Shown here: positions 34,765 to 42,949 of the stretch, piece by piece
How the letters are laid out: each line of letters begins with the position of its first letter
How positions within the stretch are numbered: position 1 is the stretch's first letter
NCBI RefSeq assembly: GCF_004135935.1
Contig: NZ_CP025086.1
Coordinates: forward strand, 1,116,001 to 1,180,000
Source: Methylovirgula ligni
Lineage (GTDB): Bacteria; Pseudomonadota; Alphaproteobacteria; Rhizobiales; Beijerinckiaceae
Direction of reading: 5' to 3'
DNA length: 64,000 nt
Position numbers and translations under genes: made by a program
The notes under the pieces: model-generated
Told to the model about the DNA's origin: nothing
Database searches by the model: none
What the model saw: the letters and a program-made list of their open reading frames with translations, nothing else

Positions 34765-35139
34765 TCAGGATGCGGCGGCACGGCGGCGGCCGCGCGGCTT
34801 AGCGACTGACGACGAAGGGGTGGCTGACGCTTCGCCCAGATGCTGGAGGTGCAACGCCGGGCGGCGGGGCAACTTCACGACCAGCTCCAGCTTCCCGCCG
34901 ACGGCCTCGACGTAGCTGCGCAATGTCGAGAGATACATGTCGGCCTGCTTCTCGATTTTCGACACGGACGGCTGTTTGATGTTCAACGCCTCAGCGATTT
35001 CGAGTTGCGCCTTCCCGGCGATCTGCCGCAGCTCCCGCAGGCCTTCAACTTCCTGCTTGAGTTCCTGGTAGCGCGCCTCCACCCCCGCCTGGCGTTCAGG
35101 CGGAAGGTCGGCAAGCATATCGTTCAGGTTCCGGACCAT
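34765..35139 (-). CDS. XRE-type antitoxin (HigA-like)
   Basis: The 124-residue protein has a coiled N-terminus (RYQELKQEVEGLRELRQIAGK) and a helix-turn-helix LEIAEALNIKQPSVSKIEKQADMYLSTLRSYVEAVGGKLELVV, the usual XRE antitoxin of phage-derived toxin pairs. It follows the toxin gene with one base between stop and start. It would neutralise the toxin and repress the operon. The 230-base gap to the phosphatase gene holds no supported gene. Confidence 0.88.
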   Translation of the reverse strand: MVRNLNDMLADLPPERQAGVEARYQELKQEVEGLRELRQIAGKAQLEIAEALNIKQPSVSKIEKQADMYLSTLRSYVEAVGGKLELVVKLPRRPALHLQHLGEASATPSSSVAKPRGRRRAAAS

Positions 35140-35140
35140 C

Positions 35141-35509
35141 TCACACCTTCCTCTTTCCGGCCTTCAGGCTTTCCACATGAGCGGAGAACCGGGAATCGGC
35201 CTTGGCGATAAGCTGACGATAAAAGCGTTTCTGACTTCCGCCGGACTTGTCGCCCGCGACGAGCAGAATCGCCCGCCGCTCCGGATCGAAAGCGAACGCA
35301 GCGCGCCATTCGCCGTCTGCTCCCTCGAACCGCAGCTCCTTCATGTTGGCGTGCTTTGACCCTTTGAGCGTATCCGCATGCGGCCGGCCGAGCTGGGGGC
35401 CGTAGTCGGCCAACAGCTTGGCAACAGCAAGCAAACCATCCTGGACAGAGGCTTCGAACGCTTTGAACTCCGGGACGAACTCGTCATGGAAAGCAACATC
35501 CCACGCCAT
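35141..35509 (-). CDS. RelE/HigB-family toxin (phage Gp49-like)
   Basis: The 122-residue protein contains the Gp49-like pattern: EFKAFEASVQDGLLAVAKLLADYGPQLGRP, ADTLKGSKHANMKELRFEGADGEWRAAFAFDP and ILLVAGDKSGGSQKRFYRQLI. Members are mRNA-cleaving toxins of type II systems, with the toxin gene first as here. It lies between the cargo and the integrase, where it would punish loss of the ICE. Confidence 0.9.
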   Translation of the reverse strand: MAWDVAFHDEFVPEFKAFEASVQDGLLAVAKLLADYGPQLGRPHADTLKGSKHANMKELRFEGADGEWRAAFAFDPERRAILLVAGDKSGGSQKRFYRQLIAKADSRFSAHVESLKAGKRKV

Positions 35510-35559
35510 TTATATAGCTTCTAAGCTATGTCGGGTCAAGAGATTGTTGAGCCGCAAGG

Positions 35560-36837
35560 TCAGGCGGCCTTCTTGGAGGCGCTGGCAGCCTTGGCCGACT
35601 CCCCCTTGTCCAGCAGCGACGCGATTTCCTCGCATGTGCGCGCCGTGGCCAACTTCAGAGCCTCGTCGATGTGGATGTAGTCCTGGGTCACGCTCTGGGA
35701 GCCGTGACCGAGCAAGGCCCGAATGGTCAGTTCCGAGAAGCCCAGGTCTCCCGCGACGCTCGCGAACGTGTGCCGCAACGTGTGGGGCGTAACGCCTTCA
35801 ATACCGACCGACGCACACAGCCGCTCTAGGCAAGCTTTGGCGGCGGTGTAGTGCCCCTCGCCGACCTCAGACGGAAACACATAAGGCGAATTCACACGCA
35901 TCGGCTGCTGTGCGATCAGCTTCACGGCAGAGGAGCCAATCGCCCTGACCTGAGCGTCGCCCTTGGTGTCGGGGAAGCCCACATAGCCTTCCGCGGCGGC
36001 GACCCATTCACGTTCGAGGTTTTGCCCCTCGGAAATCCGAAACCCAGTCAGAAGCAGAAGCCGCACGATGGCGAGCGCGATGGGGCTTTCGGTCTCCTTG
36101 AGCGCCGCATGACGCATCGCCTGGCCGAGCTTCACGATCTCGGGAACGCTCAAACGCCGGTTCTTCTTCTTCCCGGCCAGTTTCCGCGCACCCTTACTCG
36201 GATGAGCTTCGATGCGATCGAGGCGTACTGCGTGCCCGAGGATGCTTTGCAACGTCGACACGGTGCGCGCGGCGACGCCAGGCCCCCCGGTGGTCGCGCC
36301 GCCTCGGCCCTCGCCGCGTGGCTTAGCGGTTTTCCCCGCGACGATGTCCGATTGCATGCGCTCGATATCGGCGATCTTGAGGGTGTGGATCAGCGCTTTG
36401 CCCAAGAGCGGCTTGATGTGTGTTTCGATCCGGCTCTTGTCCATCGCGAGGGTCGAGGCTTTGATCGGCCGGTTCCGGCGTCCGAGAATACGGCCGGCCT
36501 TGGCTTCCTCAAGATACCAGTCGCACAGCGCCGCCACGGTCGTTTTCCTCCGTGTGTCGGGCTTCTTGGCCGGGTCATTGCCCTTGGCTAGTTCGCCGAA
36601 TTTCACCTTGGCAAGATCGCGTGCGTTCTCAACCGTGATCGCGCCGAAGCGCCCGAGCTTGATCCGGCGGGTCCGGCCGTCGGCATCTCGGTACTGAAGG
36701 ATGAAGGTCTTCAGGCCAGAGTGAATGACCCGGACGCCGAAGCCCTTCAATTCGCCATCCCAAAGGAAGCCCTGTTCGCCCTGCTTGCCCGGGGGCGTTA
36801 GGCCTTCGACGGCCGTCTTGGTCAACCTCCCGCTCAT
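35560..36837 (-). CDS. Tyrosine recombinase / ICE integrase
   Basis: The 425-residue protein starts MSGRLTKTAVEGLTPPGKQG. The DUF4102-like N-terminal domain (LWDGELKGFGVRVIHSGLKTFILQYRDADGRTRRIKLGRFG) identifies the P4/bacteriophage-type integrase class. A SAM-like core-binding domain follows, then the catalytic residues Arg (TGFRISEGQ), His and Arg (HTLRHTF), His (LLGHGSQ) and Tyr (TQDYIHID). The frame is open to 37086 but that extension is only the translation of the tRNA fragment. It is the enzyme that recombines the tRNA-Gly att site 190 bases upstream. Confidence 0.95.
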   Translation of the reverse strand: MSGRLTKTAVEGLTPPGKQGEQGFLWDGELKGFGVRVIHSGLKTFILQYRDADGRTRRIKLGRFGAITVENARDLAKVKFGELAKGNDPAKKPDTRRKTTVAALCDWYLEEAKAGRILGRRNRPIKASTLAMDKSRIETHIKPLLGKALIHTLKIADIERMQSDIVAGKTAKPRGEGRGGATTGGPGVAARTVSTLQSILGHAVRLDRIEAHPSKGARKLAGKKKNRRLSVPEIVKLGQAMRHAALKETESPIALAIVRLLLLTGFRISEGQNLEREWVAAAEGYVGFPDTKGDAQVRAIGSSAVKLIAQQPMRVNSPYVFPSEVGEGHYTAAKACLERLCASVGIEGVTPHTLRHTFASVAGDLGFSELTIRALLGHGSQSVTQDYIHIDEALKLATARTCEEIASLLDKGESAKAASASKKAA

Positions 36838-37024
36838 GACGCCTTCCTCTTTGCGATCCGATCTGCTTACATTATCAGGCCTACCAAAAAATGTAAGCAC
36901 TATGTAAGCAGTTCGGCGCAAGCGGAGGGCGGATCGGTCGGGGACGAGCGTAGGATGTTCTGTATAACCTACTGTTTTATAGGGATGTAGAGTGACGCAG
37001 AGTGGCAAGGCGAAGGATAATCTG

Positions 37025-37073
37025 GACCTTGCCAAGGTTGGGGTCGAGGGTTCGAATCCCTTCGCCCGCTCCA
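37025..37073 (+). other. attR: 3' half of tRNA-Gly(GCC)
   Basis: The sequence contains the anticodon loop TTGCCAA (GCC at 37031-37033), variable region, T-arm GAGGG-TTCGAAT-CCCTT, the acceptor 3' strand CGCCCGC, discriminator T and an encoded CCA ending at 37073. The anticodon stem matches E. coli tRNA-Gly(GCC) closely. No D-arm or 5' acceptor strand precedes it; upstream bases are element DNA. It is therefore the duplicated core of a tRNA-Gly attachment site. The intact tRNA is expected at the other end of the ICE. Confidence 0.85.
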
Positions 37074-37149
37074 AATAGTCTTCCATGCGCGCTGGGCAGA
37101 GGGTTCAAGGGCAAGCAGGCCCGCTGCCTCGTTGAATGGGGGCTCGCCA

Positions 37150-38706
37150 ATGGATTACGACGTCATCGTCGTAGGCTACGGCCCGACGGGCAAGATTCTC
37201 GCCCGGTGCCTCAGCGACGCGGGACACAGTGTTGCCATCGTGGAGCGCTGGCCCGAGGCTTATCCTCTGCCCCGGGCGGTCGCCTATCATCATGACATCA
37301 AGCGCGTGTTCCACGCGCTCGGGTTGGCTTCGCAAATCGAGGCAATTTCCCGGCCATTGAGCCATTACATTTGGTACAACGCCGACTGGAAGGTTCTGGC
37401 CGACATCGACGAAACCGGCGAAACCCTCTCCGGCGGACGCCAGTCCCTCAGCTTCAATCAACCGGATCTCGAACGGCTGCTCGAGCGCGACCTCCAGGGC
37501 CGCTCCGGGATCGCGTTATTCCTGCGCAACGAGGCGCAAGGGGTCGAGCAGACGGCTGACGGCGCAAGCGTCACGATCGCGCCGTTCGACGCCGAGACGG
37601 AGGCGGTCGATCTCTCTAAGATTAAGCAGATAACGGCAAAATATGTCGTCGGCTGCGATGGCGCCAACAGCCTGGTGCGCGAAGCTCTCGGCTCGACGTT
37701 TCTCGATCATGGCTTCGATGCGCGATGGCTGGTTATCGACGTTCGTCCGCACGATCCCTCCAAGCTGCAGTTCCCCGATGTCCTGCAATACTGCAACCCG
37801 GCGCGGCCGATGACGATCGTTTGGGGCGGTGTCGTCAATCGCCGCTGGGAGTTCATGATCAAACCGGACGAGGACGCGGCCGAATTCGCCAAGCCTGAAA
37901 AGACATGGGAACTGCTCTCGCGTTGGATGAAACCGGGCGACGGCGAGCTCGTGCGTCACGCGGTTTATCGGTTTCGCTCGGTGCTCGCGCAAGGCTGGCG
38001 CAACGGGCGGCTTCTCATCGCCGGCGACGCGGCGCATCTGATGCCGCCCTTCATGGGGGAGGGCATGGGCTCGGGCATTCGCGACTCCTGGAACCTCGCC
38101 TGGAAGCTCGATCGCGTGTTGAAGGGGACTTCGAGCGATGCTCTGCTCGATGCCTACGAGGCCGAGCGGGGCCCGAACGTCGATGCCTACATTCGCGTGT
38201 CGATGGAGGTGGGCAAGATCGTCTGCGAGATTGACGCTGAAGCGGCGAAGGCGCGCGACGCGGCTTTCCTGAGCGGCGGGCCGCCGCCGCTCGACTTTCC
38301 GGGGCTCTCCGGCGGCATCATCGCCAAGGGGGACGGCGCCGGCTTGCTCACCCCGCATGATGAACTGGAGACCGCGCAGGGCTTCCGCCGCCTCGACGAT
38401 ATCGTCGGCCGGAATTTCGCGCTGATCGGCGACCCCGCGACCCTTGAGGCGCTCGACAACCGCGTGCGTGCCATAGCCGACAATCTGGGCGTCGTTCTCG
38501 TGGCGATCGGCGCAGGTGCTCACCGCGAGGCAAACGGACGCATCGCCGCCTGGCTCGCGGGGCACAAGGCAGTCGCAGTCCTCGTTCGCCCCGACTTCTA
38601 TGCGTTCGGATTGGCGCGAGACGCAATGCAAGCCGAGCAGCTTTTGATGGAACTCGCCGCGAAGCTTTGCACCGGCATCCCCGAGACGCCGGTGCAAGGG
38701 GATTGA
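37150..38706 (+). CDS. FAD-dependent aromatic monooxygenase, MhpA-like
   Basis: The 518-residue protein starts MDYDVIVVGYGPTGK, an FAD-binding dinucleotide fold. It has the later FAD motif RLLIAGDAAHLMPPFMGEGMGSGIRD of the group A flavoprotein monooxygenases and a thioredoxin-like C-terminal domain. The closest named family is 3-(3-hydroxyphenyl)propionate hydroxylase (MhpA), but the substrate is unknown. ATG 37150 with GGGGG upstream is preferred over TTG 37132. It is the first chromosomal gene after the ICE boundary and the integration did not disrupt it. Confidence 0.85.
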   Translation: MDYDVIVVGYGPTGKILARCLSDAGHSVAIVERWPEAYPLPRAVAYHHDIKRVFHALGLASQIEAISRPLSHYIWYNADWKVLADIDETGETLSGGRQSLSFNQPDLERLLERDLQGRSGIALFLRNEAQGVEQTADGASVTIAPFDAETEAVDLSKIKQITAKYVVGCDGANSLVREALGSTFLDHGFDARWLVIDVRPHDPSKLQFPDVLQYCNPARPMTIVWGGVVNRRWEFMIKPDEDAAEFAKPEKTWELLSRWMKPGDGELVRHAVYRFRSVLAQGWRNGRLLIAGDAAHLMPPFMGEGMGSGIRDSWNLAWKLDRVLKGTSSDALLDAYEAERGPNVDAYIRVSMEVGKIVCEIDAEAAKARDAAFLSGGPPPLDFPGLSGGIIAKGDGAGLLTPHDELETAQGFRRLDDIVGRNFALIGDPATLEALDNRVRAIADNLGVVLVAIGAGAHREANGRIAAWLAGHKAVAVLVRPDFYAFGLARDAMQAEQLLMELAAKLCTGIPETPVQGD

Positions 38707-38722
38707 TTTCAGTGCGAGCGTT

Positions 38723-39580
38723 TCACTCGGCGGCCGGATAATCGGCGGAGAGGCTGGTCTTTTTCCAAAGATCGATCTGTTCCAGAGTGCCGCGCAATTG
38801 CTTCTCGACATTCTCGAAACCCTCGCGTCCAAGCACGAGATGCAGCGGCGGTGCCGGGGATTGAACGGCCTCGATGATGGCTTGTGCCGCGCGCGCCGGA
38901 TCGCCCGGCTGCTTGCCGCTGTAGCCGGCGGTTGCGAGCCTTCGCTTGTCGGCGGTCTCTCCATAATCGGCGATGAAACGCGGCGATTGCTTCAATGACC
39001 GGCCCGCCCAGTCCGTTCGAAATGGGCCCGGTTCGACCAGAACCACATGCAGGCCCAAAGGTGCGACCTCCTGCGCCAGAGATTCGGAAAAGCCCTCGAC
39101 GGCGAATTTGGTCGCAGCGTAATAGCCGGAGCCCGGAAATCCGATCAGCCCGGCGACGGAGGCGATATTGACGATTGTGCCGTGCCGCCGCGTCCGCATG
39201 TCCGGCAGGACCGCGCGCGTCACCGCGGCGAGGCCGAAGAAATTGGTTTCGAAAAGCGCGCGAATATCGGCGTCGTCGCCTTCTTCGACAGCGGCGAGAT
39301 AACCATAGCCCGCGTTATTGACCAGAACGTCGATATGACCGAAACGGCGTCTCGCCTCTTCAACCGCGGCTTGGATCTGACTCGCCTTCGCCACATCGAG
39401 AGGAAGCGTGAGGATGCGATCTTCATGGCCGGCAGCCAAACCCGCCAGCGTCTCCGGATCGCGCGCGGTGGCCACCACGCGAAAGCCATGAGCGAGTGCG
39501 GCTTGCGCCAGAGCGCGGCCAAATCCGGTCGAGCACCCGGTAATGAACCACACCGGCTGATCGGTTGTTTGATTGCTCAT
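38723..39580 (-). CDS. Short-chain dehydrogenase/reductase (SDR)
   Basis: The 285-residue protein starts MSNQTTDQPVWFITGCSTGFGRA behind the ribosome binding site AGGAGA. The NAD(P) motif TGCSTGFG, the NNAG strand (LVNNAGYG) and the catalytic pair YYAATK with upstream Ser (IASVAG) mark a classical SDR. The substrate is unknown. It lies downstream of the AraC regulator on the same strand with a 166-base gap, and may form a small regulon with the adjacent monooxygenase and hydrolase. Confidence 0.9.
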   Translation of the reverse strand: MSNQTTDQPVWFITGCSTGFGRALAQAALAHGFRVVATARDPETLAGLAAGHEDRILTLPLDVAKASQIQAAVEEARRRFGHIDVLVNNAGYGYLAAVEEGDDADIRALFETNFFGLAAVTRAVLPDMRTRRHGTIVNIASVAGLIGFPGSGYYAATKFAVEGFSESLAQEVAPLGLHVVLVEPGPFRTDWAGRSLKQSPRFIADYGETADKRRLATAGYSGKQPGDPARAAQAIIEAVQSPAPPLHLVLGREGFENVEKQLRGTLEQIDLWKKTSLSADYPAAE

Positions 39581-39746
39581 GAGATTTCTCCTGAAATGTC
39601 TTAACTCGCACGGCGAGATCATGATCAGTGTCAGGCGATGGCCGCGGGGCGGCATTAATATGGATCAAACCGCGCATACGGGAAGCAGGCCCGCGCGTGC
39701 GAAGGGCGCCCGCGAATGATCGCGAGCGCCATCCAAATAGGCCCAG

Positions 39747-40655
39747 TCATGACGCCGGGCGGGCGGTATCTTTGCGCGGCTTATATTCGGCGCGCGGGGG
39801 ATGACCGAAGAGAGCCTTGTAAGCGCGGCTGAAGGCAGCCTCGGATTCGTAGCCGACGATAAACCCGATCTCGCTGACCCGCACATTGCCCTTCGCCAGT
39901 AGATCCCGCGCCAGCGTCAGGCGCCACTCGTTTTGGTAGCGCAGAGGCGGACGGCCCACCAAGGCAGTGAATCGCTCGCAGAAATTGGAACGGGACATTC
40001 CCGCACGGCCCGCCAGAGTATCTATGCTCCACCGTTCGGTGGGCCGCTCATGAATGGCTTTCAGCGCACTCGCGATGCGGGCATCGGAAAGTCCTCCCAG
40101 CCACCCCGACGCGGGGCCCTGATGCACCCAGGTCCGCAATGTGCGGATGACCACCAGGTCGATCAGCCGCGAGACCATCAGGGCGGCGCCGGGCTGGATA
40201 TCGCCAGCCTCGATCATCAGAAAATGCACGATTCCCTCAAGCCAGCCTGCACCCTCCGCGTGGCGGATATGGATGCAGTCCGGCAGCGCGGAGACCATGC
40301 CCCGCAGGCTGTCGGTCTCGAATCGGAAGCGGCAGAGAACCAGGGTTGCACCCGCGCCCGCCGCCGCTAACCGCAAGGCGCCGGCACCGTGAGGCAGCAT
40401 CACAAGGTCGCCCGTGTCGATGATCGAAGGTCCGCGCTCGCTTCCTTCAACGCTGAGGGTACCCGCCATGACGAGGCAAACATGCGCGGCGCCGGCTTCC
40501 AGCTCCAGGCGGCCCGCTGGCTCCAGCGAGCAGGAATAGACCCGATCTCCGGTGAGGCGGATTTGCGCCAGCACATGGGACAGCAGATCGGCAGATGCCG
40601 GGATGCCGACCTCCATTTCTGGAAGAATGGTCAAGTTTTTCGGGAGTTCGGTCAT
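39747..40655 (-). CDS. AraC family transcriptional regulator
   Basis: The 302-residue protein starts MTELPKNLTIL. Its N-terminal cupin region matches the Cupin_6 ligand domain (GAGALRLAAAGAGATLVLCRFRF). The C-terminal HTH_18 domain is WSIDTLAGRAGMSRSNFCERFTALVGRPPLRYQNEWRLTLARDLL with the second helix-turn-helix VSEIGFIVGYESEAAFSRAYKALFGHPP. It is divergent from the alpha/beta hydrolase gene; the 165-base gap should carry both promoters. It probably controls this hydrolase and the SDR behind it. Confidence 0.9.
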   Translation of the reverse strand: MTELPKNLTILPEMEVGIPASADLLSHVLAQIRLTGDRVYSCSLEPAGRLELEAGAAHVCLVMAGTLSVEGSERGPSIIDTGDLVMLPHGAGALRLAAAGAGATLVLCRFRFETDSLRGMVSALPDCIHIRHAEGAGWLEGIVHFLMIEAGDIQPGAALMVSRLIDLVVIRTLRTWVHQGPASGWLGGLSDARIASALKAIHERPTERWSIDTLAGRAGMSRSNFCERFTALVGRPPLRYQNEWRLTLARDLLAKGNVRVSEIGFIVGYESEAAFSRAYKALFGHPPRAEYKPRKDTARPAS

Positions 40656-40820
40656 GGCTAAAATCGCCCGATTGAAGGTATCAAGGCGCCGTTCAGAGTT
40701 CGTAACTGCATGATAATACGTACTTTTAGAACAAATCCGCAATCGTTTATTGCGGGATGGAGCCTCGATCGGAAATGTTCCGATTTTCTGGCTTGCCCGC
40801 CGAGTTGAAAGGATAATCCC

Positions 40821-41573
40821 ATGAAAATGCTTGCCCTCAGCCTCCTTGGCGTCCTTCAGGCCGTGGGAGTTCCCGCCGCCGCCGCGACCGCGACCGCGCA
40901 TAATGTGGTGCTCGTTCCCGGCGCCTTCACCGACAAGTCAAGTTGGGACAAGGTGGCCCATCTGCTGCGCGAGAAGGGCTTCAAGGTCAGCGAAGTCGAC
41001 ATTCCGTTGACCTCGCTCGAGGCCGATGTCGCGGCGACTCGTAAAGTGCTGGAGGCTCAGCACGGGGCGACCATTCTGGTCGGCCATTCCTGGGGTGGCG
41101 TCGTCATCGGCGAGGCCGGCGACGATCCCAAGGTCAATGCGCTGGTTTATGTCGCCGCCTTCGCGCCCGACAAGGGCCAAACCCTTAAGGCTCTCACGAG
41201 CAACGGACCGCCGACCGAAGGCTTGAAAGCGGTCCGGCCTGACGCCAAGGGCTTCCTGTCGATCGACCCCGCCGCCTACCCGCATGTCTTCGTCGGCGAC
41301 GTGCCAGTCGCGGAGGGTGAGGAACTGGCCAAGAAGCAGATGCCGATCAACGGCGCGGCGTTCGGCACCCCGGCTGTTGTCGCCGCCTGGCATCTGAAAC
41401 CGACGTATTACGCAATCTCGGCCAACGATCTGATGATCCCGCCCCAGGCGGAGGCTTTCTTTGCGCATCGCATGAAGGCGACGACGGTGACGATCCAGTC
41501 GAGCCACGCGTCGCCGGTGTCGCATCCCGCGGCGGTCGCCGCGCTCATCGAGGAGGCTGCCAAAGGGCGATGA
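40821..41573 (+). CDS. Secreted alpha/beta hydrolase
   Basis: The 250-residue protein has a signal peptide (MKMLALSLLGVLQAVGVPAAAATATA), then the hydrolase fold: oxyanion VPGAFTDKSSW, nucleophile elbow GHSWGG (Ser90) and a catalytic histidine region near IQSSHASPVSHP. Family members act as esterases or salicylate-esterase-like enzymes; the substrate here is unknown. It is transcribed divergently from the AraC gene and followed by a good terminator. Confidence 0.88.
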   Translation: MKMLALSLLGVLQAVGVPAAAATATAHNVVLVPGAFTDKSSWDKVAHLLREKGFKVSEVDIPLTSLEADVAATRKVLEAQHGATILVGHSWGGVVIGEAGDDPKVNALVYVAAFAPDKGQTLKALTSNGPPTEGLKAVRPDAKGFLSIDPAAYPHVFVGDVPVAEGEELAKKQMPINGAAFGTPAVVAAWHLKPTYYAISANDLMIPPQAEAFFAHRMKATTVTIQSSHASPVSHPAAVAALIEEAAKGR

Positions 41574-41598
41574 TCCGGCCGGACGACGGGGAAAATAG

Positions 41599-41624
41599 AA
41601 AGGCCGCCCATTGGGCGGCCTTTT
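41599..41624. terminator. Bidirectional terminator
   Basis: AAGGCCGCCC and GGGCGGCCTT form a ten-base stem with a three-base loop, flanked by A and T runs (GAA...TTTT). It lies between the convergent hydrolase and cydX genes. Confidence 0.85.
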
Positions 41625-41666
41625 ACGTGTCGCGCATTACGACTTGTTTGGCGGCGTCATGCCGGC

Positions 41667-41792
41667 CTAGTGATTCGAAAAGCCATTTTCTTTGGCGCGC
41701 GCATCAGAATCCTTCACTTCAAGCCACATGGCGTTGAGGATGGCGAAGGAGCACGCAAGTCCCAGTCCGAGAACCCAACTGAAGTACCACAT
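41667..41792 (-). CDS. cydX: Cytochrome bd oxidase small subunit CydX
   Basis: The 41-residue protein begins MWYFSWVLGLGLACSFAILN, continues AMWLE and ends in a polar tail. This is the CydX signature: one membrane helix with the WYF..W start and the N-A-M-W-L-E motif after it. The minus-strand context TAGGAGAAGATTCCC gives its ribosome binding site. It is the last gene of the cyd operon, 15 bases after cydB. It stabilises the CydAB complex in the inner membrane. Confidence 0.93.
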   Translation of the reverse strand: MWYFSWVLGLGLACSFAILNAMWLEVKDSDARAKENGFSNH

Positions 41793-41807
41793 GGGAATCT
41801 TCTCCTA

Positions 41808-42947
41808 TCAATAGCTGAAATGATCGGCTTTCACCTGCTCTTCCGTCACCTTGCCGCGCAGCACGTAGTAGATGAACGACGTGTAGGCGAGGATGATCGG
41901 GACGAAGATCAGTGCGGCGATCAGCATGATGAACAAGGTCGTCTGGCTCGAGGACGCATCCCACACCGTCAGGCTGGCCGACGGATCGGACGACGACGGC
42001 AGGATGAAGGGAAACAGGCTGAGACCCGCCGTCGCGACGACGCCGGCGACCGCGAGCGAACTCGCGATGAAGGCGCCGATCGCAAACTTCGCCCGCGTTG
42101 CGAGGATCGCGAGCGCCGCGCCGCCGAAGCCCAGGATCGGCGCGAGAAGGGTCCACGGTTGCGCAGAATAATTGGCGAGCCACTGGCCGCTCTTGCGCAC
42201 CACTGTCTTGGCGAGCGGGTTCGATGCCGCATCATGCGCGATGGTGCCGACGATCTGGTAACCGTCGAGATATTTTACCCAAAGACCGCCGAGGGCGAAG
42301 AGGACGATCAGCGCGAGGCCCGCGTAGGTCGTCGCGCTGCGGGCGCGCTCGGCGACCACACCCTCGGTCTTGACCGCGAGCCAGGTGCCGCCGTGCATCG
42401 TAAGCATGGCGACCGATACCAGCCCGCACAGCAAGGCGAACGGTGTCAACAGGCCGAACAGATTGCCATGATAGGTCATGCGCATCGTGTCATCGAAAGT
42501 GAAGGGCGCGCCGAGCAGCGCATTGCCGACCGCGACGCCGAAGATCAGCGCCGGGATGAAGCCGCCGACAAAGAGCAGCCAGTCCCACGTCTCGCGCCAG
42601 CGGGTGTTTTCGAGCTTGCTGCGGTATTTGAATCCGGCAGGACGCAGGATCAAAGCGCAGAGCACCAGCAGCATGGCGAGATAGAAACCGGAGAAGGAGA
42701 CGGCATAGACCAGCGGCCAGGCGGCGAAGATCGCGCCGCCGCCGAGAATCAACCAAACCTGATTGCCTTCCCACACCGGCCCGACCGTATTGATGACGAC
42801 GCGGCGCTCGCCGTCGGTCTTGCCGACGAAGGGCAACAGAATGGCGGTGCCGAGATCGAAGCCGTCGGCGATGGCAAAGCCGATGAGGAGGACGCCAAGC
42901 AGCAGCCACCAGATGATGCGCAGATGTTCGTAAGTCAGGTATGACAT
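41808..42947 (-). CDS. cydB: Cytochrome bd ubiquinol oxidase subunit II
   Basis: The 379-residue membrane protein has about eight or nine hydrophobic helices and CydB landmarks: IIWWLLLGVLLIGFAIADGFDLG at the start, the GPVWEGNQVWLI motif and the C-terminal ILAYTSFIYYVLRGKV. It pairs with CydA to form the oxygen-reducing terminal oxidase used at low oxygen. It follows cydA by two bases. Confidence 0.97.
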   Translation of the reverse strand: MSYLTYEHLRIIWWLLLGVLLIGFAIADGFDLGTAILLPFVGKTDGERRVVINTVGPVWEGNQVWLILGGGAIFAAWPLVYAVSFSGFYLAMLLVLCALILRPAGFKYRSKLENTRWRETWDWLLFVGGFIPALIFGVAVGNALLGAPFTFDDTMRMTYHGNLFGLLTPFALLCGLVSVAMLTMHGGTWLAVKTEGVVAERARSATTYAGLALIVLFALGGLWVKYLDGYQIVGTIAHDAASNPLAKTVVRKSGQWLANYSAQPWTLLAPILGFGGAALAILATRAKFAIGAFIASSLAVAGVVATAGLSLFPFILPSSSDPSASLTVWDASSSQTTLFIMLIAALIFVPIILAYTSFIYYVLRGKVTEEQVKADHFSY

Positions 42948-42949
42948 GA

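Larger units (their letters stand above)
1..37073. mobile_element. Integrative and conjugative element (right part; left end outside window)
   Basis: The span contains an alphaproteobacterial ICE core: VirD2-like relaxase, transglycosylase, DUF736, TraF-type S26 peptidase, DUF2840, ParA, RepA, DUF2285, DUF932 and a ParB-like protein. Cargo follows, then a toxin-antitoxin pair, a tyrosine integrase and a tRNA-Gly(GCC) 3' half at 37025-37073. Chromosomal metabolic genes begin immediately after. The tRNA fragment has no 5' half in front of it, which is what the distal end of an element integrated into a tRNA 3' end looks like; the restored tRNA should sit at the left end, outside the window. Type IV secretion genes are not in this window and would be expected further left. 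The relaxase reading frame is intact as far as it can be seen. Confidence 0.85.

Noticed and set aside
36838-37086. N-terminal extension of the integrase frame with the peptide RAKGFEPSTPTLARS
   Set aside because: This is the well-known translation of an antisense tRNA sequence, produced by the tRNA-Gly fragment at 37025-37073. The real integrase starts at 36837.
37516-38964. Minus-strand frame of 482 codons
   Set aside because: It is antisense to the FAD monooxygenase with its clear FAD motifs.
41670-42944. Plus-strand frame of 424 codons
   Set aside because: It is antisense to cydB and cydX; the composition (many Arg, Glu and Gln) is a shadow of membrane-helix codons.
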